Shown: positions 1 through 6,847 of the stretch, one piece after another | Position numbering within the stretch: the first letter of the stretch is position 1 | Layout of the letters: each line of letters starts with the position of its first letter | The notes under the pieces: model-generated | What the model was told of the DNA's origin: nothing | What the model saw: only the letters and a program-made list of their open reading frames with translations | The model's database searches: none | NCBI GenBank assembly: GCA_023231445.1 | Contig: JALNVF010000067.1 | Coordinates: 1-17,309 of the forward strand | Reading direction: 5' to 3' | DNA length: 17,309 nucleotides | DNA from: Treponema sp. | GTDB taxonomy: Bacteria > Spirochaetota > Spirochaetia > Treponematales > Treponemataceae | Position numbers and translations under genes: made by a program

Positions 1-186
1 GAAAAAAGCGGAGGGAAGAAAGTTACATATAAGAATTGAATAGACAACAGAAATAATAGCCGCTATAAGAACATTTATTACCAAAGGATCATTATAATCG
101 ATTCGAATCTTTGATGCTCTGTCTATATATATGGTAAGCCAGACAAGAAAAGCCGCAAGTACAAAGTTAAGTATTATGTATGCCAT
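1..186 (-). CDS. Partial membrane protein, N-terminal part, unknown function
   Basis: This is the first 62 codons of a gene that runs off the left edge of the window. The ATG at 186-184 lies one base after the stop codon of the upstream phosphatase gene, so the two are almost certainly co-transcribed. A weak GGTAGG-type ribosome site lies inside the end of the upstream gene. The visible part begins MAYIILNFVLAAFLVWLTIY and contains two hydrophobic stretches, about residues 3-20 and 36-56. They are separated by a short charged segment (RASKIRIDYND), so this is an integral inner-membrane protein. No family is recognisable from this fragment. The tight coupling to a PP2C-type phosphatase hints at a shared signalling or membrane role, but that is inference only. 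Confidence 0.7.
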   Translation of the reverse strand, partial: MAYIILNFVLAAFLVWLTIYIDRASKIRIDYNDPLVINVLIAAIISVVYSILICNFLPSAFF

Positions 187-187
187 T

Positions 188-1582
188 CTAGTAACCTACC
201 TTCGCGACCATCATCGTCACGTCGTCATGCAGTTTTTTATCCCCATTATATTCCATAACAAGATTTACAATATCGTCTACAAACTGCTGAGGCTGTTTTG
301 CTGCACCTGTCTGTAGTGTCTGTTTGTATATCTCCGTATCCCCAAGCTCTACACCGTTATCGTCCATAACTTCAGATACACCGTCTGTTGCCATAAGAAT
401 TGTATCTCCCCGGAACAACCGTTGTTCTGCTACATGAATATCCCCCATATCAATAATACCGACCAGACTCGCATTGGAAGAAAGCGGTTTAATACGATAA
501 CCGTCAGGAGAACGTGATAAAACAATTGGATCTGACATGGAGGCATTTATATAACGTATCGTCATTTTCTGGGTATCGATAATACCAAGAAAAAGAACCG
601 TATACTTATCCTGAAGACTCATTCCCTTTATAGCTTTATCCACTTCGTGAATAACATTAACAAGATCTTCTTTATTCTCGATGATCTTTACGGTATTCAT
701 CACCAATCCCATAATAAGGGCGGCCGGAAGACCTTTACCTGAAACATCCCCAAGCATGAGTAAGGTCTTATGCTTATCAACGGGAAGAACCGAATAATAA
801 TCACCCGAAACATTTACAAGCGGACGGAAATATGCAGCAAGCTTAAGGCCTGCGATATTCGGCATCGTCTGAGGCAGGAACGAACGCTGGGTATCAGCAA
901 GCTGCTGCCATTCTTTTGTAAGACCGGAAATCTCAGAAAGATTGGCAATTGTTTTTGCCCTTGACTGGAACCGTGTGAATTCTTCAAACAGCTGATCGTA
1001 GATGTCAAGATCAAAAAGTTTCGTATAACGGCAGAATACATAAAAATGCTGTTTGTCAGAGGAGATAAAAAATCCGCGTGCTACTTTATATGAAGAAACA
1101 ATCCCCAGTGAATCATCTATAAAATAGGTGCCGTTACCCCAGGTAACGGGAAAATTCAAAGCAAGTTTGTCACGTACTTTTATTGATGAAGAAATCCGGT
1201 TCGGACTGTTATACAAAATATAATTTTTTTCACAGTCAACAAAGAGAACAGAACAGTCTGCTATAATCTCCAGACTGTCGGCTATCGCTTTATAAAAATC
1301 ATCAAGAGAATAACAAAAACGAAGTTTATTGATAAAATCAACAAGATAATGAGTTTCGCTTTTATCAAATACCTGTCTGCGCAGATAATTACGTAACGAA
1401 CCTCGTATCACATCTCCGTTTATGAGCAGTATTATTAATATAACAGCCGGTACACCGACAAGAATTGAAACTGATCTGTCCGTCAATGAATCCGGAACAA
1501 GAATCATCGACAAGACAGCAAAAAGAACAAGAACGACTGCATATACAGATATGATTATTACTTTCTTGCGTATCTTATACAT
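188..1582 (-). CDS. Membrane-anchored PP2C/SpoIIE-family serine/threonine phosphatase (RsbU-like)
   Basis: The product (464 aa) is a probable metal-dependent protein phosphatase of the PP2C/SpoIIE type. Such enzymes usually dephosphorylate an anti-anti-sigma factor (STAS protein) in partner-switching regulation. Two membrane helices occupy about residues 8-28 and 38-55. A region of about 150 residues follows (about 75-225) that may be a divergent GAF-like sensor. The phosphatase domain starts near 228 with the typical QRSFLP segment. Metal-binding aspartates are visible in SGDYY (D261), GDVSGKG (D279), ATDGVSE (D400) and HDDVT (D453-D454), so the enzyme should be active. The usual GGDY is SGDY here. 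The ATG is preceded by GAGG at good spacing. It lies 89 nt after dnaJ and probably has its own extended -10 promoter, possibly with readthrough from dnaJ. No kinase or STAS partner is visible in the window. Confidence 0.88.
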   Translation of the reverse strand: MYKIRKKVIIISVYAVVLVLFAVLSMILVPDSLTDRSVSILVGVPAVILIILLINGDVIRGSLRNYLRRQVFDKSETHYLVDFINKLRFCYSLDDFYKAIADSLEIIADCSVLFVDCEKNYILYNSPNRISSSIKVRDKLALNFPVTWGNGTYFIDDSLGIVSSYKVARGFFISSDKQHFYVFCRYTKLFDLDIYDQLFEEFTRFQSRAKTIANLSEISGLTKEWQQLADTQRSFLPQTMPNIAGLKLAAYFRPLVNVSGDYYSVLPVDKHKTLLMLGDVSGKGLPAALIMGLVMNTVKIIENKEDLVNVIHEVDKAIKGMSLQDKYTVLFLGIIDTQKMTIRYINASMSDPIVLSRSPDGYRIKPLSSNASLVGIIDMGDIHVAEQRLFRGDTILMATDGVSEVMDDNGVELGDTEIYKQTLQTGAAKQPQQFVDDIVNLVMEYNGDKKLHDDVTMMVAKVGY

Positions 1583-1617
1583 ATTTACCTCAAGTATTTA
1601 GAGAATAAAGCTCTTTC

Positions 1618-1626
1618 AGTATACCA
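1618..1626 (-). promoter_or_regulatory. Extended -10 promoter of the phosphatase gene
   Basis: The minus strand reads TGGTATACT, an extended -10 (TGn plus TATACT), about 35 nt before the phosphatase ATG. No good -35 hexamer is present at 16-18 nt, as is common for extended -10 promoters. Prediction only. Confidence 0.45.
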
Positions 1627-1671
1627 TACTATCGGCAGATTTTGGGAAAAAATATATGTTTATCAGTCATT

Positions 1672-2832
1672 CTATCGATTTAATGAAGACAACGGAATAA
1701 GCTGCGGTGTCGTAGTTGCATTTTCAAGCCGGAGATATTGTTCCAGAAGCTCTTTCTCCTGAGAATTGAGACGCGTCGGTATCTGTACAACAATCTTTAC
1801 ATACAGATCACCGCGACGGGATGAACCCGTAAACGGGACTCCTTCATTTTTTATGCGAAGCAGCTTACCGTTTGACGTTCCTGCCGGAATTTTAAGACTA
1901 ATCTGTTTACCGTCAAGAGACGGAACTGTTATATCACAGCCGAGTGCTGCCTGTGCCATGGATATAGGTACCGCACAGTATAAATCCTGACTCTCGCGCT
2001 CAAAGAACTGGTCTTCTTCAACATGAATAACAACAATAAGATCGCCGGCAGGACCTCCGTTTGTACCTGCATCCCCCTGATGAGGAATTGCTATACGCTT
2101 GCCGTTATCAACACCGGCCGGAATAGTAAGTGTCATCATCTTACTCTTTTCCTGAACACCCGTTCCGTGACAGGAAGCACACGGTTTATCTATAACAGTA
2201 CCGGTACCATGACAGGTCGGGCATGTCTGCTGCACGGCAAAAAAACCGGCACTGCGGCGGATCTGCCCCGTTCCCTGACAAGTAGGACATGTCTTACGAC
2301 TTGAACCGGAAGCTCCTCCCGTTCCATGACAGGAATCGCAAACTTCATTATGTTTGAAGCGTATTTCAGCTTTAGTACCGAATACCGCATCATGAAAAGA
2401 TATGTCAAGATCATAACGGAGACTTGCACCTTCCGCTGCACCTCCTGCATTCCGGGAAGACGAGCTTCCGCCGAAACCGCCGCTTCCGCTGCCGAACAAA
2501 TTGTCAAATATATCGCCGAAGCCGCCACCCATTCCTCCGAACAAATCACTGAAATCGTGGAATGCATGAGAATATTGAGCACCGCCGGCACCGGCATCCG
2601 CACCATCAACACCTGCAAAGCCGTACTGATCATAAAGCGGACGTTTTTTCGCATCAGAAAGCACTTCATACGCTTCTGTCGCTTCTCTGAATTTTTCCTC
2701 TGCACTCTTGTCGCCGGGATTGCGGTCAGGATGATATTTTATTGCAAGCTTGCGGTACGCTTTTTTTATTTCATCAATAGACGCACTTTTTTCTACACCG
2801 AGTACTTCATAATAATCACGTTTTTCCGCCAT
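1672..2832 (-). CDS. dnaJ: Chaperone protein DnaJ (Hsp40)
   Basis: The product (386 aa, close to the usual length of about 376) is the J-protein co-chaperone. It delivers unfolded clients to DnaK and stimulates its ATPase. The J domain spans residues 5-70 with the catalytic HPD at 34-36. A Gly/Phe-rich linker (about 72-135) contains DIFDNLFG. The zinc-binding domain carries four CxxCxGxG repeats: CDSCHGTG (165-172), CPTCQGTG (182-189), CPTCHGTG (204-211) and CASCHGTG (218-225). The C-terminal substrate-binding domains and dimerisation region follow. All features of a type I DnaJ are intact. The ATG has AAGG upstream at 2844-2847. It lies downstream of dnaK but a terminator stands between them, so dnaJ can be transcribed independently. 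Confidence 0.97.
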   Translation of the reverse strand: MAEKRDYYEVLGVEKSASIDEIKKAYRKLAIKYHPDRNPGDKSAEEKFREATEAYEVLSDAKKRPLYDQYGFAGVDGADAGAGGAQYSHAFHDFSDLFGGMGGGFGDIFDNLFGSGSGGFGGSSSSRNAGGAAEGASLRYDLDISFHDAVFGTKAEIRFKHNEVCDSCHGTGGASGSSRKTCPTCQGTGQIRRSAGFFAVQQTCPTCHGTGTVIDKPCASCHGTGVQEKSKMMTLTIPAGVDNGKRIAIPHQGDAGTNGGPAGDLIVVIHVEEDQFFERESQDLYCAVPISMAQAALGCDITVPSLDGKQISLKIPAGTSNGKLLRIKNEGVPFTGSSRRGDLYVKIVVQIPTRLNSQEKELLEQYLRLENATTTPQLIPLSSLNR

Positions 2833-2873
2833 AGTTTTCTAACCTTATATCCGTTTTTACTAAAATATGAAAA

Positions 2874-2903
2874 AGTATAACATAAAAAATACCCCCGCCG
2901 CAA
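2874..2903 (-). promoter_or_regulatory. Possible dnaJ promoter overlapping the dnaK terminator
   Basis: The minus strand has TTGCGG (2903-2898), an 18-nt gap and TATACT (2879-2874), about 41 nt before the dnaJ ATG. The -35 lies inside the dnaK terminator stem-loop. The match is moderate and the call rests on sequence alone. Confidence 0.4.
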
Positions 2904-2913
2904 TGGACGGGGG
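2883..2913 (-). terminator. Rho-independent terminator after dnaK
   Basis: On the minus strand CCCCCG-T-CC pairs with GG-CGGGGG around a short ATTGC loop, with one bulged T. The stem is followed by TATTTTTT. It starts about 26 nt after the dnaK stop codon and separates dnaK from dnaJ, so it would set the grpE-dnaK to dnaJ expression ratio. Confidence 0.8.
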
Positions 2914-2939
2914 ATTTTCATACCCGTTACACGCGGATA

Positions 2940-4901
2940 TTATTTTTTATCATCATCATGAACTTCGTACTCAGCATCATCGGCTTTACCTTTGTCAAAG
3001 CCGGCTTTCTTTTCAGAAGTATTTTGTGCATTCTCATCACCTGCGGGTCCATTCTGCGGACCAGCAGAAGCATTTCCCTGTGCTGACTGCTGTTTGTACA
3101 CTTCCTCTGCAATTTTATAAGAAGCCTGTTTCAGAGATTCCGTCTTAGCTTTTATTTCCTCAACGTTGTCACCTTCCATAGATTTCTTAAGTGCCGCGAC
3201 AGCATCGGTAATAGCCTGTTTGTCTGCAGCGTTTACTTTATCACCGAGATCCTTCAGCGTTTTCTCAGTCGCATAAATAAGACTGTCAGCTTCATTGTGA
3301 GCGTCAATACTCTCGCGTTTTGTCTTATCAGCAGCCGCGTTCGCCTCTGCATCCTTAACCATACGCTGGATTTCATCCTCACTCAGACCACTTGAAGAAG
3401 TAATCTGGATATGCTGTTCCTTGCCGGTACCAAGATCTTTTGCAGAAACATGCACAATGCCGTTTGCATCAATATCAAACGTAACTTCAATCTGCGGAAC
3501 ACCGCGGGGAGCTGCAGGAATACCTACCAGATCAAAACGTCCGAGCGTTCTGTTCTGGTCTGCCATCTCGCGCTCTCCCTGAAGAACGTGAATCGAAACA
3601 GCAGTCTGACCGTCAGCCGCAGTAGAGAAAATCTGACTCTTCTTTGTAGGAATAGTCGTATTGCGCGGAATAAGCCGTGTGAAAACTCCGCCCATTGTTT
3701 CTATACCAAGAGAAAGAGGTGTTACATCAAGAAGCAGAACGTCTTTAACATCTCCTCCGAGAACACCACCCTGAATGGCAGCACCTACTGCGACAGCTTC
3801 ATCCGGATTGACCGAACGGTTGCCTTCCTTACCGAATATATCCTTAACAATCTGCTGGACTTTCGGCATACGGCTGGAACCACCGACAAGCAGAATTTCA
3901 TCTATTTTATCAGCGGCAATGCCCGCATCAGCCATTGCTTTTTTGCACGGCTCTTTTGTTGCTTCAAACAAGTCAGCCGTCATAGCTTCAAACTGAGCGC
4001 GCGAAAGTGTCTTCTGCAGATGTTTCGGACCTGCTGCATCTGCAGTTATAAACGGCAGATTTATATCAGCTGTAGTCTGGGCAGAAAGCTGGATTTTTGC
4101 ATTTTCAGCAGCCTCACGCAGACGCTGCATAGCCATAGCATCTTTTGAAAGATCAATACCGCCGTTATCCTTCTTAAATTCGTCGACAAGCCAGTTAATC
4201 ACGCGGCGGTCCCAGTCATCACCACCAAGCTGAGTATTACCGTTTGTTGATTTTACTTCAAAAACGCCATCACCGAGTTCAAGAATGGAAATATCGAATG
4301 TACCGCCTCCGAGATCGTAGACAGCAATCGTTTTTTCCTGTTTCTGATCCTTATTAAAACCGAAAGCAAGCGAAGCAGCAGTTGGTTCATTGATAATGCG
4401 TTTTACATCAAGCCCTGCAATTTTACCTGCATCTTTAGTTGCCTGTCGCTGTGCATCGTTAAAATAGGCAGGAACGGTAATAACAGCTTCTGTTACCGGC
4501 TGTCCAAGGTAATCCTCGGCAGTCTTCTTCATTTTCTGAAGAATAAACGCGCTGATTTCCTGCGGGCTGTACTGTTTCTTTTCGCTGTTCTGATCAATTT
4601 CAACACGGACATCTTCACCGTGATCAAGTACTTTATAAGGAAGGCGTGTAGCTTCTCCCTGAAGTTCATTGTAACGGTGTCCGATAAGACGTTTTATAGA
4701 ATAAACTGTATTCTTAGGATTCGTTACCATCTGGTTTTTTGCAGGGAGTCCGACAATCCGGTCCCCTTTTGTCGTAAATCCGACGATAGACGGAGTCGTA
4801 CGTCCGCCTTCAGAGTTCTGAATAACTACCGGTTCTCCGTTTTCCATAACGGCGACGCAAGAGTTTGTCGTTCCAAGGTCAATCCCTATGATCTTTCCCA
4901 T
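2940..4901 (-). CDS. dnaK: Chaperone protein DnaK (Hsp70)
   Basis: The product (653 aa, near the usual 610-650) is the ATP-dependent Hsp70 chaperone. The nucleotide-binding domain carries the three Hsp70 signatures: IGIDLGTTNSCVAV (5-18), IAVYDLGGGTFDIS (192-205) and ILLVGGSSRMPKVQ (336-349). The interdomain linker DVLLLDVTPLSLG (387-399) leads into the beta-sandwich substrate-binding domain. The helical lid ends in a Gln/Asn/Gly-rich tail. The final residues EYEVHDDDKK are a variant of the bacterial EEVDDKK-type terminus. The ATG is preceded by a clear AGGAG. grpE lies 56 nt upstream with no terminator between them, giving a grpE-dnaK unit that is closed by a terminator before dnaJ. Confidence 0.98.
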   Translation of the reverse strand: MGKIIGIDLGTTNSCVAVMENGEPVVIQNSEGGRTTPSIVGFTTKGDRIVGLPAKNQMVTNPKNTVYSIKRLIGHRYNELQGEATRLPYKVLDHGEDVRVEIDQNSEKKQYSPQEISAFILQKMKKTAEDYLGQPVTEAVITVPAYFNDAQRQATKDAGKIAGLDVKRIINEPTAASLAFGFNKDQKQEKTIAVYDLGGGTFDISILELGDGVFEVKSTNGNTQLGGDDWDRRVINWLVDEFKKDNGGIDLSKDAMAMQRLREAAENAKIQLSAQTTADINLPFITADAAGPKHLQKTLSRAQFEAMTADLFEATKEPCKKAMADAGIAADKIDEILLVGGSSRMPKVQQIVKDIFGKEGNRSVNPDEAVAVGAAIQGGVLGGDVKDVLLLDVTPLSLGIETMGGVFTRLIPRNTTIPTKKSQIFSTAADGQTAVSIHVLQGEREMADQNRTLGRFDLVGIPAAPRGVPQIEVTFDIDANGIVHVSAKDLGTGKEQHIQITSSSGLSEDEIQRMVKDAEANAAADKTKRESIDAHNEADSLIYATEKTLKDLGDKVNAADKQAITDAVAALKKSMEGDNVEEIKAKTESLKQASYKIAEEVYKQQSAQGNASAGPQNGPAGDENAQNTSEKKAGFDKGKADDAEYEVHDDDKK

Positions 4902-4957
4902 AATGTATATCTCCTCGCTATGTACTATAATTAAGAAACTGTTCAGGTTTCTCTAAA

Positions 4958-5641
4958 TCACTGTTTTTTTTCCGGTTCTGCATCCGGTTTCTTTTCTTTA
5001 TCATCTGCTGTCTTCACGGAACCGTCGGGCATGGACACCATTACTTTTGCATGCCGGATAACTTTATCCTTCAGCTTGTATCCCTTTAAATATACTTCCT
5101 TCAAAACAGGTTCGGCAACAGGTTCCTGTACACTTCCTATAGCCTGATGTTCATCAGGATTAAATTTGTCACCGGCAGCTCCGTAACTTGACAGGTTGTA
5201 TTTATCTTCAAGCAGTTTTACAAGACTGCTGCTGATCATCTTTACCCCGTCTGCGATAGATTTTACATCTTTCGCACTGGAAGCCGCATCAACTGTACGA
5301 TCAAAATTATCAAGACTGTCAAGCAGATCCTGAAGCAGACTTTCGTTTGCATAATCGTACGTATCCTGCTTCTCTTTCATCATACGTTTGCGGTAGTTGT
5401 CAAAATCCGCAGCACGGCGAAGTACCTGATCTTTCAGGTCTGCATTCTCTTTTGTGAGCCCATCAATCCTGCGCGTAAGCTCCGCAATTTTGTCTTCCTG
5501 CTTTTCAGCGTCAGTTTTTTCTATCGGCTGCTCATCTTTTCCGACACTCGTATCAGCAGCGGCAGTTTTCAAATCTTCGACGGATGCATTGTCCGCTTTC
5601 TGTTCCTGCTTTTCTGCCTGATCTTTTTCAGAATCGCTCAT
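4958..5641 (-). CDS. grpE: Nucleotide exchange factor GrpE
   Basis: The product (227 aa) is the nucleotide exchange factor that releases ADP from DnaK and resets the chaperone cycle. It has an acidic, Lys/Glu/Gln-rich disordered N-terminus (1-43) and a long coiled coil (about 44-105). The coiled coil contains the family motif RAADFDNYRKR (76-86). A helical segment follows, then the beta domain that contacts DnaK, with FNPDEHQAI (160-168) and GYKLKDKVIRHAKVMV (187-202). A charged KE-rich tail, longer than usual, ends the protein. The ATG has AGGTGA upstream. grpE is the first gene of the grpE-dnaK unit. No hrcA gene lies upstream in this window and I found no CIRCE element near the start, so heat-shock control must work another way. 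Confidence 0.97.
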   Translation of the reverse strand: MSDSEKDQAEKQEQKADNASVEDLKTAAADTSVGKDEQPIEKTDAEKQEDKIAELTRRIDGLTKENADLKDQVLRRAADFDNYRKRMMKEKQDTYDYANESLLQDLLDSLDNFDRTVDAASSAKDVKSIADGVKMISSSLVKLLEDKYNLSSYGAAGDKFNPDEHQAIGSVQEPVAEPVLKEVYLKGYKLKDKVIRHAKVMVSMPDGSVKTADDKEKKPDAEPEKKQ

Positions 5642-5672
5642 TTATTTATCACCTGTAAAATTGTTTACTATG

Positions 5673-5702
5673 AAGATACTAACATAAAGAGGACAACGTC
5701 AA
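5673..5702 (-). promoter_or_regulatory. Promoter of the grpE-dnaK unit
   Basis: The minus strand has TTGACG (5702-5697), an 18-nt spacer and TATCTT (5678-5673), about 31 nt before the grpE ATG and directly after the terminator of the upstream small gene. It looks like a housekeeping-type promoter. No CIRCE repeat or clear heat-shock sigma motif is seen. Confidence 0.6.
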
Positions 5703-5711
5703 GAAAAAGGA

Positions 5712-5743
5712 CAAAAAAAGCAGGAAACTTGCGCTTCCTGCTT
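5712..5743 (-). terminator. Rho-independent terminator of the 22-codon gene
   Basis: A perfect 9-bp stem (AAGCAGGAA at 5718-5726 with TTCCTGCTT at 5735-5743) encloses an 8-nt loop. On the minus strand it is followed by a run of T's (5713-5719). It lies 33 nt after the stop of the small ORF and just before the grpE promoter, so it insulates the two units. Confidence 0.85.
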
Positions 5744-5775
5744 TTGTTGATTTCTAATTCCCTGACCGGCCAGTG

Positions 5776-5844
5776 TTATTTTTTAGCACCAGAGTTGTCA
5801 GCAGGTTTTGTTCCTGCAGCCGGCTTTTTGTTTCCTTTTGCCAT
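5776..5844 (-). CDS. Small basic protein, 22 aa, unknown function
   Basis: This short ORF of 22 codons starts at ATG 5844 and ends with TAA at 5778-5776. It is supported by its surroundings rather than by similarity. A perfect GGAGG lies 8 nt before the ATG, the best ribosome site in the window. A -35/-10 promoter with a 17-nt spacer lies about 110 nt upstream. A strong intrinsic terminator follows 33 nt downstream. The peptide starts MAKGNKKPAAG and ends SGAKK. It is rich in Lys, Ala, Gly, Pro and Asn, has no hydrophobic stretch and is strongly basic, so it is probably unstructured and cytoplasmic, perhaps nucleic-acid or ribosome associated (inference). I do not recognise a family. It forms its own transcription unit just upstream of grpE. 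Confidence 0.7.
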   Translation of the reverse strand: MAKGNKKPAAGTKPADNSGAKK

Positions 5845-5859
5845 AATCTCTACCTCCAC

Positions 5860-5873
5860 ATATCTATAGATAT
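5860..5873. repeat. 14-bp perfect palindrome next to the small-ORF ribosome site
   Basis: ATATCTATAGATAT is perfectly self-complementary and ends 2 nt before the GGAGG of the 22-codon gene. It could be an operator or a weak RNA hairpin affecting translation. It could also be chance in AT-rich DNA. Confidence 0.4.
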
Positions 5874-5954
5874 TTAGTGTTGGCATGTTTTATTGCGGAA
5901 ACGGACTTATGATCCGTCGGGCTACATAAAGCAGCACATCGCATCAACACAACT

Positions 5955-5983
5955 AATATATGCACAATTAAAAAAAATTGCAA
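5955..5983 (-). promoter_or_regulatory. Promoter of the 22-codon gene
   Basis: The minus strand has TTGCAA (5983-5978), a 17-nt T-rich spacer and TATATT (5960-5955). It lies directly after the stop of the upstream membrane-protein gene. It predicts a 5' leader of roughly 100 nt before the small ORF. The leader contains one small hairpin (ACGGA/TCCGT, 5901-5917) with a 7-nt loop. Confidence 0.6.
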
Positions 5984-5999
5984 GTGAAAAATGTATATT

Positions 6000-6764
6000 T
6001 CAAATATGTCTGTTAAGTATTTCCATCCGGCGGCAGAAATCGTTCCAGTCCATGAAAGTACTCACTATGGCCTGCTGCATTTTCGGTGGAATATTCTGTC
6101 CGGGACGCCCGTTCCTCATGTCTACCGCAAAAACATACTTTTCGTCATACGTAAGATATGAAAAAAGAATCGTGATATATGTCATATTATCAAGTTTCGG
6201 TGTCGACCTGATATAATCTATAATAGCATATACAAGCAGAAAAAATTTTACGTTACGGTTCTGTTTTTCCTGAATTTCTTTAGCAGATGGCAGTGGATTG
6301 TCGGAAACATCACCATTTTTTACGGTCATGCACAGTCTGTCGTACAGTTTTTTCAAAGCTGCCGTATCACGGGTATTCTGCATATTCTGTTTCAGAACTG
6401 CGTCGATATACCGGAAAAACAACACCTGTGCGTCATCACCTTCTTTCTCTTTTATTGAATTATTGAGCGTAAGGATAAGCCCCACAAAACTGGCAAAAGA
6501 AAAAAAAGGTCCGGCTATTCCTGCAAGATATAAACCAAAATTTCCCCAGTCTGCATTATCATGTGAAAAGCCTCCGCGAAAAACAAGAGTATAGACAAGC
6601 AGCGGTATTCCGAATCCCACTGCAAGTGATATAAAAATAAGTCCGACAAAAACAGAACCGGAATCCCCAAATATACGGTACGTAAACGAATTGCGCCTGT
6701 CCCTGCCGGAGTTTTTTTTGTTCGTTTTAGCTTTAATCTTATGATTATGTATACTATCGTTCAT
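6000..6764 (-). CDS. Two-helix membrane protein resembling AbiC-like putative phage abortive infection proteins
   Basis: The product (254 aa) has a basic, disordered N-terminus (1-30). Two membrane helices follow, about residues 38-62 and 76-100, with the short segment DNADWGNFGLYLAGIAGP between and at the start of the second. A soluble alpha-helical domain (about 105-254) ends with the pattern MDWNDFCRRMEIL. The W-G-x-FG-x-Y-x-x-G-x-x-GP motif leading into the second helix, then a soluble C-terminal half, resembles the AbiC-like putative phage abortive infection family (recalled similarity, not searched). If correct it would be a single-gene defence effector. Family-level confidence is moderate and function is inferred. 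The ATG has only a weak GGCGAG upstream. A TATAAT at 6788-6783 may be its -10. It has 83 nt of its own upstream space and stands alone between housekeeping genes. Confidence 0.6.
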   Translation of the reverse strand: MNDSIHNHKIKAKTNKKNSGRDRRNSFTYRIFGDSGSVFVGLIFISLAVGFGIPLLVYTLVFRGGFSHDNADWGNFGLYLAGIAGPFFSFASFVGLILTLNNSIKEKEGDDAQVLFFRYIDAVLKQNMQNTRDTAALKKLYDRLCMTVKNGDVSDNPLPSAKEIQEKQNRNVKFFLLVYAIIDYIRSTPKLDNMTYITILFSYLTYDEKYVFAVDMRNGRPGQNIPPKMQQAIVSTFMDWNDFCRRMEILNRHI

Positions 6765-6782
6765 ACAACTCGCCGGAAATTA

Positions 6783-6788
6783 ATTATA
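6783..6788 (-). promoter_or_regulatory. Consensus -10 box for the AbiC-like gene
   Basis: A perfect TATAAT on the minus strand lies 18 nt before the ATG at 6764. The -35 at 17 nt (TAGTTA) is poor, so this is a partial promoter call. Confidence 0.4.
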
Positions 6789-6847
6789 TCTATAAAACAA
6801 AAATATAACTACACCTGCATTCTGTCGGAAAACCGTACAGAGATCTT

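Noticed and set aside
3411..4148. Long plus-strand ORF of 245 codons opposite dnaK
   Set aside because: It lies entirely antisense to dnaK, is Cys/Ser/Arg-rich without domain features, and is a codon-usage shadow, as are the other plus-strand ORFs.
5774..5789. TTAGCACC-like string upstream of grpE resembling half of a CIRCE element
   Set aside because: There is no matching GAGTGCTAA half at 9-nt spacing, and the string lies inside the codons at the end of the 22-codon gene.
5881..5940. Possible tRNA-like element: hairpin ACGGA/TCCGT with a 7-nt loop
   Set aside because: No acceptor stem and no T-arm GTTCRA motif are found on either strand. It is better read as the leader of the small gene.
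6822..6840. Hairpin CTGT-CGG/CCG-ACAG after the pseudouridine synthase gene
   Set aside because: It contains a bulge and no T-run follows, so it is not called as a terminator.
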